Below, in pieces: positions 47,001 to 57,000 of a stretch of DNA of 64,000 nucleotides. The stretch covers positions 11,628,814 to 11,692,813 of the forward strand of contig CM075852.1 in the NCBI GenBank assembly GCA_037975125.1, read 5' to 3'. Numbering within the stretch: position 1 is the stretch's first letter; each line of letters begins with the position of its first letter. The notes under the pieces were generated by a model, which saw only the letters and a program-made list of their open reading frames with translations, was not told the DNA's origin and searched no databases. This stretch comes from Latrodectus hesperus. Its lineage: Eukaryota > Arthropoda > Arachnida > Araneae > Theridiidae. The position numbers and the translations under genes are program-made.

Positions 47001-48954
47001 AATGCACTTTGTCTAATTTTTTAAAACTTTTTTATAAAATGCATTTATGTTATATTGCTTATATATTATTTATTTATATTATAGTTTTTATAAAATTGTT
47101 CTTTAAGTTTTTTTTCTATTTTTATTTAGATTATATGAAATAGGGCCCAGATTAACCTTGCAATTAATAAAAATAGAGGAAGGTCTGATGGCAGGAGAAG
47201 TTTTGTATCATGAGTTAATAACTAAAACACCAGAGGAAATTCAAGCCTTGAAGAAAAGGATAAAAGCCAAACAGTATGTATTTTCTATGTATAATGTTTT
47301 CTAGTGAAAGATAAATATATTTAAAAATTTGTGTCATACTGGTAGGAATTTTTCTTCTTTATTGTTCATCAAATGTTTAGGTCTTTTTCTACACACAGTA
47401 ATGTTAAAATATACATTAAATAATCTCCCATAATCCAATTTCTATGTCTGCATGCGTACAGGCACTTTTGTGGGCACAATTTTTTAAGTCATTGATTGAA
47501 TAACACAATGAGAAAATTTGAAAATACATTTATTGCAGCAATTATGTGCAAATATACATTCAAGACATGGTGATTCCATACCTTTTCTTAAGTTCAATAA
47601 TTCCTTTCAATAAAATTTATACTAAAATAAGTATTTTTAATAATAATAATTAATAAATTAATATTCTGATTTGATAAAATTAATGTTTCTCAAATTATCA
47701 AAATTACTACATATGAAAAGGGATTTTAACGTTTAAGAGATATAAAATGATAATTTTTTATCCAAGCTAATTTTATGTAAGCTTAATGTTTAACTACTTA
47801 TTTGTTCTAATATATCTGAAAAAACTAAACAGTTGCAATCATATAATTGTTCTATTTAAATGTATGAAAAGACATTTTAAATTGTGATTTTTAATAAAAA
47901 TGAGAAATTCTTCCATTCAAATATCTGAAGATATCCTAAATATTGCTAATAATTATTTACAGAAAATATAGACATTAATTCTTTATTATAAATTGATGCA
48001 TTTCCTAAAAATGGTGTATGCAAAAATAAATTTCAAAGTCAATTTTTTAATGATCCATATTTTTATAGAAAATGTAGGAAATAAATTGTAATACCTCAAA
48101 TATTATTATATTCATACATGATTTAAATTAGCAAAAGAAAGTTTCAATTCAATATGCTTTTGATTTTTTTTAAGTTAACTGGAATTCTTCCATACTAGCT
48201 TCATAAAATATTCCCTTGAAATATATAGAATAAACATATTCTATCAATCAAATGTGCATTTAAAGAAAAACATATTATATTTTAAGAAATATGTGACATA
48301 TTAAACCACTGTACCCCAACTTTTATTTAATAGAAATAAACGTTTTTAAAAATATGACTTGATCATGCATTTATTGAAATAATTTGTACCATTCAACATT
48401 ATTATCTTGCAGGCTACTAAAAGAGCAACGTAAAGCCCAACAAAAGAAAAATGTTGAGAAAAAGTTAGCAGCAAAAACTAAACAGGTTGAAAAAGATACT
48501 GAATCAGGTAGTGATGAAGACAGAAAGGAAGATTTAGAATGGTACCGTAAAGACGTTGGAGAAGAGCCTGATGAAAGTAATAACATTAAAATCAATATTT
48601 AATACTGAAATTTTTTGAACAAATTATATAGAATTCATAAAGATTTTGTTTACTAATTTAAATTCTTTAAATTTCTTAGGTTTGTTACCAAGCATAAAGA
48701 AACGGAAGTTAAATATATCTGCAAAGGAAAAACCTGCCAAAAAAATTAAGTTTTCAGAAGATCATGATAATCAGAAGCAGAAGGATACTGTCAAGGAAAC
48801 TAATAAACAGCTTAAAGAATTTTTCAAAAAAAGGAAGGAAAAGAAATTGGCTAAATTAAATAAAAAGAAAACAAAGAAAACATCTCATGCATTTTTAGCA
48901 ATGAGAGCAAAACATGGTCATGCTATTAAAAAACATAAGTTTAAAAAGGCGTAA
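35030..48954 (+). CDS. PPAN: Peter pan / SSF1 homologue, Brix-domain 60S ribosome biogenesis factor, complete (8 exons, 465 aa)
   Basis: Ssf1/PPAN proteins act in the nucleolus in early 27S pre-rRNA maturation of the large ribosomal subunit. Exons 35030-35050, 35432-35605, 41356-41679, 43402-43475, 45494-45715, 47130-47273, 48413-48576 and 48680-48954 all have GT-AG borders and sum to 1,398 nt (465 codons plus stop). The Brix domain starts at about residue 31 (PHSFVINRG) and runs to about 315. Conserved blocks are KIMEPFTASQL, GPLNVTHLVVF, LPHGPTLTFQIKEYS, LLVLNNFSGDGMHIKLM, MFPSINVNK, YAIKVVPTGMSKAVKKL and YEIGPRLTLQLIKIEEGL. The tail holds an acidic patch (TESGSDEDRKEDLEW) and a lysine-rich region typical of nucleolar proteins. 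The first exon is only seven codons (MGKRKGK); the upstream TTTCTCAG could also be a splice acceptor for a non-coding leader exon. It is divergent from RNLS. Confidence 0.96.
35432..35605 (+). CDS. PPAN: PPAN exon 2 (start of Brix domain)
   Basis: 174 nt between TTACAG and GTACAT, phase 0 on both sides. Contains APHSFVINRGKIGKNCHEL and RKIMEPFTASQLK, the N-terminal Brix signature. Confidence 0.94.
35800..36565. mobile_element. 766-bp hAT-type non-autonomous element with perfect 8-bp TSD
   Basis: Starts CAGGGGTGCACAACCT and ends AGGTTGTGCATCCCTG, the classic hAT inverted terminus, flanked by CTATAAGA at 35792-35799 and 36566-36573. Subterminal GGGGCCAAA and GGGCCATAGG also mirror each other. 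A 70-codon open frame at 36161-36373 resembles nothing I recognise. It lies in PPAN intron 2. Confidence 0.93.
36656..36678. repeat. (ATT)n microsatellite
   Basis: Seven ATT units followed by a T run, in PPAN intron 2 just right of the hAT element. Confidence 0.85.
38790..40150 (+). pseudogene. Tc1-like transposase relic, split by a SINE
   Basis: Recognisable pieces in order: a helix-turn-helix VLKAIGVSQNVISCIWNYIL then ETGDTDQKSVQ (38929-39010), RHYHAPMELSTDHV-like text, WRECGSKNNLLF (39653-39690), FGGGRVMIYAVIYID (39711-39757), a DDFIL-DNSCRSHYA-like block (~39850-39890), and EWPACSHDMNPIKHVLDILG (39937-39990). These follow the Tc1 DDE order including the SPDLNPIEH region. Many frameshifts and stops. 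The SINE 39120-39420 interrupts it. Inside PPAN intron 2. Confidence 0.83.
39120..39420 (+). mobile_element. tRNA-derived SINE, family 1, copy 3, inside a Tc1 relic
   Basis: The best-preserved copy: intact B box CGGGTTCGAATCCCGG at ~39168-39184, ATGTATGAATGTGGCCCGCC, CGCTGGGTAACGACAAATGA and a poly(A) tail. A 15-bp TSD AATACTTTTTGTTTG is at 39105-39119 and, with one change, at 39421-39435. It interrupts a Tc1-like transposase relic. Confidence 0.9.
41356..41679 (+). CDS. PPAN: PPAN exon 3
   Basis: 324 nt between TTATAG and GTAATT. Encodes QNVLKDFVHMAGPLNVTHLV, LPHGPTLTFQIKEYSLIKDI and LMATTFQHMFPSINVNK, the core of the Brix fold. Confidence 0.96.
42692..42990. repeat. Diverged local duplication in PPAN intron 3
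   Basis: ATGGTAACTTATATTGAAAT recurs at ~42695 and ~42878, and TTTTGTTGAC-plus-AATAATGAAATT recurs at ~42796 and ~42901. Low-complexity intronic duplication. Confidence 0.6.
43402..43475 (+). CDS. PPAN: PPAN exon 4
   Basis: 74 nt between TTACAG and GTAAGT. Encodes TNLNAVRRCLLINYNEDKTL and CLRQ, with a split tyrosine codon finished by exon 5. Corresponds to the RRCLL-NYN segment of Brix proteins. Confidence 0.93.
45494..45715 (+). CDS. PPAN: PPAN exon 5
   Basis: 222 nt between TTTTAG and GTAAAT. Encodes AIKVVPTGMSKAVKKLIQ, then LSESEAEFDG and ISSRGNIASEKSAIR, family hallmarks of PPAN. Confidence 0.95.
45716..47129. other. PPAN intron 5: no gene seen
   Basis: AT-rich except for 46400-46570, where GC rises (CCTCTTGGGGTGGCACGTCA; CCCACACAAC is absent). 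This patch may be an old repeat fragment that I cannot place. Confidence 0.45.
47130..47273 (+). CDS. PPAN: PPAN exon 6 (end of Brix domain)
   Basis: 144 nt between TTTTAG and GTATGT. Encodes LYEIGPRLTLQLIKIEEGLM and LITKTPEEIQALKKRIK, the C-terminal Brix block. Confidence 0.95.
48413..48576 (+). CDS. PPAN: PPAN exon 7 (charged linker)
   Basis: 164 nt between TTGCAG and GTAATA. Encodes a glutamine/lysine-rich coil, the acidic patch DTESGSDEDRKEDLEW and WYRKDVGEEPDES. The VGE(A/E)P motif is seen in other PPAN tails. Confidence 0.92.
48680..48954 (+). CDS. PPAN: PPAN exon 8 (lysine-rich C-terminus and stop)
   Basis: 275 nt from acceptor TTCTTAG to TAA at 48952-48954. Highly basic (KKRKEKKLAKLNKKKTKK; HAIKKHKFKKA), consistent with nucleolar localisation. 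Confidence 0.93.
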
Positions 48955-48959
48955 ATAAA
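48954..48959 (+). promoter_or_regulatory. PPAN: PPAN polyadenylation signal AATAAA
   Basis: A canonical AATAAA overlaps the last base of the PPAN stop codon, implying a very short 3' UTR, unless later A/T-rich signals are used. Confidence 0.5.
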
Positions 48960-49660
48960 AAAATATATGTGTAATTTTTGTGTTATTATTCTATATATAT
49001 TTAAGTTTCATACTGATTACAAAAAGAAAAAATGTTAGAAATTTCTAAAAATGTTAAAAAGAATTATGCATTTACATAATTTAAAAGTAATGTTTCTTAA
49101 TTTGCTTATATTTGAAAAAGGTTTATTTTTTGTAACTTAAAAAAATTATGCATAAAAAATTTTAAAGTTTGAACTTAAGTTTTTTTATTGTTTCAAACAA
49201 ATCTAGCATCAAAATATATTCTTTTACAGAAGAGATAAGGTATCTAAAAATTCATAAAAATTGTTTGTGGTTATTAATATAGCAGTTATAAAATGTGGCT
49301 TCATGAATTTTTGGTAATAATTTTATTGGTTTGCCATGTTCAAATTTGTGTTCAAATGGTTCAATAACATCATCTTGATGCACTTGTGAAAATTCTTTCC
49401 CAATGTTATAAATTATGTATTAACATAGATAATTTTTAACTTATTCTTTTAGAAATCTGACTTTGAATGAGGGTTTAAAACTGATCAGTAAAGGTCATGA
49501 TTGTTCAGTAGGTTACCATAATAACTATAGTAATATGATTGTAATTGCATTCTGATAGAATTTAAATTTATTCATCACAGCGGATATTTTAACATCAGAA
49601 AACTATTGTACAGCATTAACAACCATTGTGTTATTTCTGACAGAAAAATATTTTGAATAT

Positions 49661-49697
49661 ATATATGTGTGTGTGTGCCTGTGCGTGTGTGCGCACA
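49661..49697. repeat. (TA)n(TG)n compound microsatellite
   Basis: TATATATATGTGTGTGTG then degenerate TG/CG repeats, between PPAN and MELK. Confidence 0.85.
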
Positions 49698-50494
49698 TTG
49701 GAAACTAAACACCACCTCCAACATATATACAATAATGCTAAAAGCAGAAACATAACACTAGTATTGCCTATTGTATAATTTAACATTTAATTTTCAGATA
49801 ACTTTTGATTTCAATGGTTGAAGATATTAAATTTGTGAACTTTGACAAATTAATCTGAAAGGAATTTCAGATTAATTTATTAACATATTTTTACATACAG
49901 AACAGCCAACATACTTTCAATGAGTAATCAAAGTCATTAATTTTTTTATATTTCCTTATGTGCCAAACAATGATACATAAATCCTTTGGGGTATGTGTGC
50001 ATTGGTGTACTTTTTGTATATAGCTCAGTGCTGTGCCCTACCAAGTATGTGGAAGCTGCTGAGAGTCTTTGTAATTTTAAAACGGGGGGGGAGGAGAAAA
50101 CAATCCAACACTTGTTCTGCTACCCCACCGCCAGAGATATGTCACTTGGAGGACACTGCGACCACCAAATATTTAACGTTCTCTAATCTTTTTAGTGAAC
50201 TCGACTAATCTTAGGTTAATTCTACTCTCTACTTCAAGATAATGAGAACGATACTCCTCTTCACGAGACTACCACAGCCTCAGCTTGGTATGTGTGCACC
50301 GCACACAGCAGTCAACCTAATAAAAATATTAAAAATTTATAAACAAATAGAAGCCCATCAAAATTTTATTACAAGGTAAACAAGAAAGACCTTGCCGTTT
50401 TCACGTTGCCATTGAATAAAGTGAGAATAAGTATGCAAATTAGTATATGATGTGGTTGAGACTCCGGTCAATCGAGAGTAGAAATATCAGTTGT

Positions 50495-50502
50495 TATAAA
50501 AG
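50495..50502 (+). promoter_or_regulatory. TATA box candidate (TATAAAAG)
   Basis: TATAAAAG is followed ~25 bp later by TCATCAATCA in a locally GC-richer 130-bp stretch. It could be the promoter of a mobile element that is otherwise unrecognised. Weak evidence alone in AT-rich DNA. Confidence 0.25.
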
Positions 50503-50599
50503 CAGATTGACGGCGCACGTTCATCAATCATAACTCGTACAGCAGCGAAGAGAAATGAGCTTGTAGAAGGAGTTCGTTCAGTGTTGTTTGCTTTACGAC

Positions 50600-51040
50600 T
50601 TCACAGATGGCTTATCAACTACTGCATCAAGTCGCCGAATATGTCAAACATTTGGGAATATTGCTGAGAATGAAAATACGGAAAGGCCTTGTTTCGCAAA
50701 TTCTGCTCAGGAGATTTGTACCTCAATGCTGAAGCTCGCAGTGAATGACCACAGACTTAGGATGACGAAGTTTTTCAGGTAGCAGATGAGGAGAAGAGTA
50801 ATCAAACGTGTGGTAAATTGCTAGACAATTTAAAGTTTCCGGTGAAATAGACTATCTTGCACTGCTTAGCTAAGACGTGCAATCTGAGCAAATGCGGGTT
50901 CCTCACATGCTGTTGGAAGTCCATAAGCAACAATGAATGGTAGAATGTTTATCGTTACTTTCTTGCCACCTTAGCGCATTTGTATTCAATCGAGTGGTGA
51001 CCGGTAAAAAAAGTGAGTCCTGTATGACATGCCAAGTGTT
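50600..51040 (+). pseudogene. mariner-like transposase N-terminal relic
   Basis: Reads SSRRICQTFGNIAENENTER then PCFA(N)S-Q (50628-50700), LAVNDHRLRMTKFF, DNLKFP, then MRVPHMLLEVHKQQ-MVECLS (~50892-50955) and RVVTGKKSESC (50992-51024). These parallel the mariner helix-turn-helix (ARRWFAKF..G), the WVPHxLxEEQK region and the RIVTGDEKW motif. Only the N-terminal half remains; a longer repeat begins directly after it. Confidence 0.7.
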
Positions 51041-51396
51041 CCAAACATTGGTTGTGTTTCCCAGAATTCTTGTAATGGAGGGAAGAAATCATGTTTATTT
51101 CCTGGAATAAACCCGATTTATTCTCTTGGAAAATTTTTTAAAACTTCCAGTTTGAAAATTTTTCAGATGACTTAAAAGATGAATTTTTTAAATTTTTTAT
51201 TTATTTTTATTTTTTGAGTCTGGCGTTAACGTTTTAAAAAACTGGTCCTGCGTCGGCGCGAGAAGATGACATTTCCAACCCCCTTGATAGAAAAGAGAAA
51301 GTCATTTTCACACATATAAGTGCTGAAGATTTCACTGTGACGAATCTTTATTTTTTGAGGGTGAGACCATGGAGGAAGGAATATAAGAGGAGCCGC

Positions 51397-51408
51397 CCTA
51401 TTGGTCAG
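51397..51408 (-). promoter_or_regulatory. Inverted CCAAT box in the P-type element
   Basis: CTATTGGTCAGC (reverse complement GCTGACCAATAG) lies just inside the left TIR, ~125 bp before the THAP start codon, a position suited to a promoter element. Confidence 0.35.
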
Positions 51409-51526
51409 CGCTTGACGCATGTCATATCCCCTCTGTCTTCCAAAACATTACACTAAAACCTGTTGTTTACTATAAAGCTTCTTGTTGAATTTGTTGTTAT
51501 TCGGAATCTTCTAATTTTAAATAATA

Positions 51527-51596
51527 ATGGCTGCTTGCTGTGCTTATGGATGTACAAGTCGACATTCAAAAAAATTCCTGGAGTAACTTTTCATAG
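51527..51596 (+). pseudogene. THAP-domain first exon of a P-type transposase, one base deleted
   Basis: ATG at 51527 opens MAACCAYGCTSRHSKK; a run of seven A at ~51567-51573 is one base short of the frame that would continue into the expected IPGVTFH text before donor GTAATT. In the one-base-restored sense the exon would be 71 nt, exactly the length of the homologous THAP exon at 30888-30958. The C-x4-C pattern of the THAP zinc ligand pair is visible. No second exon was found in the element. Confidence 0.8.
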
Positions 51597-53706
51597 GTAA
51601 TTTCATTAATCTTTAAAACTTTTTGCTTACTAAAAATAATGTTTCTAATCCTGTTGCATGTGCATCATATTGTTCAATTTTATGTGCCAAAAGCAAGCGT
51701 AAAAAAATTAAAAACTGATTTTTTTAAAATTTTTAAATTTTTTTTCCATATATAGGTTGTTTATTAATTCAAATGGAATTTTTTTTAAAAAAAACCTTAA
51801 TGACAACTTACATATTTAATTCTACAAGTTTCTTCACATTATGTGTAATATTAAGCATTACCAAGTTCTTAACTTTACAAATGCTTTCATGTGTGTGCAT
51901 ACTTAAAAAAAAAAATAGGCAAATGTAAATATTAAACTAATGTTTTAAAATTATATTTTAAATAAAATTAAAATTTTATATTGCATTAGATTAAAAACTT
52001 ATCTCTCTGTAAAAAAATTAATTTGAAGGAGATTAATTTTATAAGTTTAGGAATACATTTAGTTGTTTTGCTAGTGAATAAATTCCAATTTTTTTAAACT
52101 AAAGTACTTAGTTTTTAACATTACATTAATATTAAAATATACTTTTTGAGAAGATATTTTAATCTTGTATAAATCTTATTTAATATAATAAATCAAGATT
52201 TATTGAAAATCAATTTTAGATTAAAATATTTAGTTTCTAGGGTTTTTACAGTTGACTTTAATTTTTTTTATACTTATTTAATGAAATTTATTTACAAATA
52301 AATGATAAAAACTTTTTGTTCTAATATTGGACTCAAAATACATCAAAATAAAAATACTTTTACAATATAGATATAAATAAATTTATATACAGAAGTATAA
52401 TTCTTTCTTATAAAAAGAAAAAGTATAACCAAGTAGCAGAATATTGCATGCATAGATAAAACCACAGGAAATAACATGGGTAGGAAACTTTGCCACTGAG
52501 TAACAGCAAAGAAAAGAAAAATTGACACTTTTTCCCATGATTATAAATATTATATGATATTTAATTTACTTCATAATTTTTCAAGTGTATCTCAGTCAAT
52601 AAGGTGAGTAACACGCCTAAAATTTCTTTATTGAAATACATAATATTAATAAGCAGAAAAAATACAAATTAAGCACTTAACTATCAATAAAATAACTTTT
52701 TTACAAATAGTAAATACTTTAGATCAGTTTTATTTCGATGTGTGTAGTTTAAACGAAAATAATACTTGCTTTTACAGTGCCCTCAATAAGAAAGTACCGT
52801 TTCTCTTGAAAGTCAAGGTGGGCGTGGTATCGTCTGCTAGCTACTTCACCGGCACTCACGCTATTTCGTGGTTAGAACGGCTCCTCTTATATTCCTTCCT
52901 CCATGGGTGAGACGCTGCTTTAAGTCTGCCATAATTTACACGAAAATATAATTGGGTTAACCATACATGCTATACTTATCGATAAGTAATCGATTTTTTT
53001 CCATTCGTTGTTTTACATACCAAATTAAGAAATATTACAAAAATTTTAAGATTATATACATGCATGTGTGGAACAAATTTAGTCTGCTTTGTAAACTATG
53101 ATATGGCGTATTAATTACGCTACAAAAAGGTTAATCAAATATTTCTTAAAATAAGTAAAAATTCCATTTATTTTATGATTTTCGCTGCTTACCGTAATTA
53201 CTTCGATAGGAAATTTTCAAGGGGGAAAAAAGGTAATTTTACATTGGCCAATTCATTATAAGTTCAAATATTAATGTTGAAGACGAATTTAGAATAACTT
53301 CAAAAATTAATATTGAGGAAATTTCTTTCTTTCTTTCTCAGCATGAATTAATGAATTTATAAAGACTGGATCAGGACTGTTAGTTTAAGAATCTGACAGT
53401 CCTGAGAAACATATCTTGATATATTTTTTTATTAAAAATTATTTCATTTTTATTATTTTAACTAGTATTTTTGGCTTTCTCAGTACGATACTAATTAACT
53501 TTCATACTAAAAGACAGCAATTTTTTTTTATTTATCATTATTTATTTATTTTTGCATATTAACGTAGTTTACTTACTCACATCTCATCATGTATGTAATG
53601 TAAGACAATCCATTACATAAAAGATGTATGGTTGAGTTCATTTCTTCAAAATTCCTTATAATCCTCTAAATTCCCGGTTTATTTCCACAATTTCCGAGTA
53701 TATTCT

Positions 53707-53925
53707 TTTTTTATTACATTACATATATTCAGACTTGTATGCTTGATTTTTGAGATCCGCTTGTAAGTCTTCGTCGATAATAGGACAAATAGCACAATGA
53801 CAGATGTACAACCACAGAAGATAACGAAGAAAACACCCAGGGCCACGGTGGGAATCGAACCCACACTCCTACGCTCTCAAGCGATTAGCGGAGTGATGCT
53901 TTGACCACTCAGCTACGGAGCGCCC
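53707..53925 (-). mobile_element. tRNA-derived SINE, family 2
   Basis: Read on the minus strand it starts with a tRNA-like head: GGGCGCTCCGTAGCTGAGTG (A box), a long variable-arm-like stretch, and B box GGGTTCGATTCC. It ends in a short repeat tail GTAATGTAATAAAAAAAG. A perfect 13-bp TSD CCGAGTATATTCT is at 53694-53706 and 53926-53938. The head recalls a class II (Ser-type) tRNA, but the acceptor stem pairs poorly, so this is not called a functional tRNA. Confidence 0.87.
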
Positions 53926-54003
53926 CCGAGTATATTCTAGTGGTAGAAAATATTCAAGAATTTTACATCCCTAACTCCAATTGAATTAGTTCTAATTAGT
54001 GTT

Positions 54004-57000
54004 GCAAGGATGGGAAAAAACCCGGTTTTTTTCCGGGAATAAACCGGGTTTTTTCCCATGGAAATTTTGAAAATTCCCGGGAATTTTCAAAATTCCCTAA
54101 TTTTTAAAATTGGGGAAAATTTTGAATTTTCTTAAAAATTTACAAGTTTTTAACTATTAAAACCACATAATATATTTAAAAAGATACATTTTAATGATTT
54201 CTACTTTTATTTATGGCAATAGAAATTTCTGAAAACATTTTGAAAAAGATGACAGCCGTTTGTAAAGATTGGAGAGGTTTCAAGTTGTGTTAATTGCAAT
54301 TGTTATTCGTAATGTTTATTATTTTAATACATGTTTTTTAAATTTTTGGACAGAGAAATCGCTTAGATATGCTGTCTTTCAATGTGTATCTATCCCTTGA
54401 AAAATATTTCTCTTCTAAACTTCAATCTTTCAATATATATTTCTTAAAAATATTATTCTACTATTATTTATAAAATGTTAAATTAAACGCAGTAGATAAG
54501 ATTGATAACTGATTCTAAAATTGCATGCGAAAATTTTTTTAAAACGTCAATCGTTAGTGTATATAGATATTCATTTTGTTTTTCATAAGATATCTGGAGT
54601 TACTTTTGATCAATTTAAATAAAAGTAATATCCTGGATGTACATTTATAGTTTAAAACATTCAGAAAGTAATTTTTAACTATTGTGCTTTTATTTTCTGT
54701 GGTTAAATCATGTTTAAATATCTGTTTATCGATTCAGATTTTGAACGTATTGTATACAAAAAGACTATCATTTTCTCTTACCATCAAAAGTAATGATGTG
54801 AAGTATACTGATAATTTTATTTGGCATTCTGGCTAAACTGATTGTTCATAGATTATAATAAATACTCATTCTTATTAATTTTAGTGAAACGTTTTCACAA
54901 TTTTTTACTGTTATATTTATTAAAGTTTATAAATTTGGTGTTTAAGATTTGGAAAATATCTGAACTTTAATACTGTCACATAAAAAAATGTCTGTTTAAA
55001 ATTGCTAATTATTTGCTAGTAATAAAGAAGCAGGAAAATGCTCTTGATATTATTCCTTATCAAAATGAAGCTATTTATCATTCAAAATGTTGGCAAGAAA
55101 TTAAATAGAAAAACTAGATTTAATTAAGCATGTTGGATTTCATTACAAGTTAATTTAGTTGTTTATTAACAATTGGACAAATCAGTAATTTTTTTGGAAT
55201 ACATGGCAAGAATATTAAATTTCTTTCATTACTATGGACCTTTTAAAATTTGAATATGCATGTTAGTTCCAATAACTTTAGATTTGTAGAGATTTATATC
55301 ATCATTTTGCTTTTACTGAAAGTTAAGAGTTAAATAGTGGCATTTGAAGTTACTCTTAAAATTTTGATGAGTGTTTCTTATAATAAATGAATGTGAATTG
55401 GTCCAGTTTGCTTCAATAATAAACTTCTTTACCAGTATTTTAATCATTAAATCCTGTTTGTCCTAACTAGCAGAACCTATCTCCTATGAGCATTTGCCAT
55501 TTCCTCTGTTTCAACATCTTGAGATATCTGTTTCCCATCTTTTAGGTGGTATTTGATGATTTTTTCAATAATTTGGAAAAAGTTAAGTTAAATTTTAACT
55601 TGGTTGGATAGTATTTATAATCGTATTTAAATTATTCCATGATATAGCTTTTGTGTTTAGTTCATTTTAAACTATAATGTAACAGATAATAAATAAAACT
55701 TTTGATTTTCACCATAATTTCAACCAATTTCATTTAGATTAATTTGTGTGAGCTGAAAAGTGCTTCTAAAAGTTTTGCTTAATTAAAGGATTATGTCATA
55801 TAGAGATGTTTATATATATATGCAGATTACATCATTTCATAATTTTTAAATATGTATACACACATAACATAATCAGGAGCTTAGTGAATCGAGATTGTTT
55901 CTCAATTCAAAAACGTGTCTTGTGTATTTTCACTATATTTATCAACTTTTACAGAATATGTTGATGGTTGGTAATGACACACTTATATGAGATTGTAAAT
56001 AATAATATTGATGTGTGATATGTTAAATGTTTCTTCATATAAGAGTTTTTAAAAATTCTAAATTTCATTGTATTTTATATTTATCCCAGAAAAAAACAAA
56101 CTTTTCATCTATGTATTTGAAATTTTTTAAAGAAAGCTGAAGTTCACAAGTCTTCCTTCTGATAGCATATCTATGACCAACATGCATTGATTTACAATGC
56201 ATTTAAAATTCTTGAAACTTGCTATTTTAAAATGATCAAGGATCAGAAAGGAGGTAGGATATTGTTTATAATACCTCGCAACTAGGATTTATACCTTTCA
56301 GCATTACAAGGGCTTAAGTTTCGACACATTTATATCATTGGCCATCAAGTTGGTGTTGCATCGTGAAAATAGTAGTATAAACATTGAAAAACTATTATAT
56401 TTAAACTTTTATTTAAGATATTTAGTGTCATTTGCTTGTTTTAAATATAGTATTAGTGTTACAGTAAAATATGTAGCATCAATTTTATACATTATTTATA
56501 ATAACAATTTTTGTTATATCCACTTCAGTTGACATGTTGAACAACTATATTCATAAAAATCAATCAGTATTTATTAAACAATATTTTTATATTTAGAAAT
56601 ATTAAATATTTTCTACCATAGAAATAATACCTAATTTTATTTCACAAGGTAACAGGTATAAACATATTTAGATGGGATCTTTTTATTGTGCAGATTTCTA
56701 AGTGTATCTGTACAATTTTTAAAATCCTTTCTGAACAAATTGTTTATTGTTACTTCAAGTTTTTGAATTGGAAATATATAATTCATAAAATTACAGATTT
56801 GTCAATTGTCCTAAAATTTTTGTATTATGTACAAATTTTAATCTTGTGTGTAAAAATTCAAGCTGAACTAAATCTTAAAAAATATAAGTTTTCAAGTTTT
56901 TATAACAAGATTGTAGAAAAATAATACACCTATTTTTTATATCAAACTGGTATTAATATTTTCAGAGCTAGTATTTTAACCAAATTTTCTTTTGAAAAGA

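Larger units (their letters stand above)
48960..50599. other. Start of PPAN-MELK gap
   Basis: AT-rich to 49980. From 49986 to 50330 GC rises and a plus-strand frame reads CNFKTGGEEKTIQHLFCYPT, which recalls the C-x-C...E-T-x-x-H-(L/I)-x-C finger at LINE 3' ends; a weak LINE relic is possible. Nothing firmer can be said. Confidence 0.35.
51368..52905 (+). mobile_element. 1,538-bp P-superfamily element with perfect 28-bp TIRs and 8-bp TSD
   Basis: Ends are CATGGAGGAAGGAATATAAG plus eight more bases, identical and inverted at 51368-51395 and 52878-52905. The flanking GGTGAGAC (51360-51367, 52906-52913) is a perfect 8-bp TSD. P elements of Drosophila likewise start with CATG and make 8-bp duplications. 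Inside is a retained THAP first exon (51527-51596); nothing else of the transposase remains, so it is an internal-deletion derivative. It is inserted in long repeat C copy 1. Confidence 0.92.
51050..53985. mobile_element. Long repeat C, copy 1 (interrupted by a P-type element and a SINE)
   Basis: The left end, from about TGTAATGGAGGGAAG, then TTTATTTCCTGGAATAAACC and CTTGGAAAATTTTTTAAAAC, aligns with the left end of copy 2 at ~54004. The right end, AAATTCCCGGTTTATTTCC to GAATTTTACATCCCTAACTC, aligns with the right end of copy 2 at ~58690-58805. Ends GTTGCAAGGATG / CATCCCTAACTC are weakly inverted, suggesting a hAT-like DNA transposon. No transposase seen. Borders approximate. Confidence 0.6.

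Noticed and set aside
48371..48595. A 74-codon minus-strand open frame
   Set aside because: Exact antisense of PPAN exon 7.
53839..53925. A tRNA-Ser-like gene on the minus strand
   Set aside because: The A and B boxes are good, but the acceptor stem mispairs and the sequence continues into a SINE body with its own TSD, so it is a SINE head.
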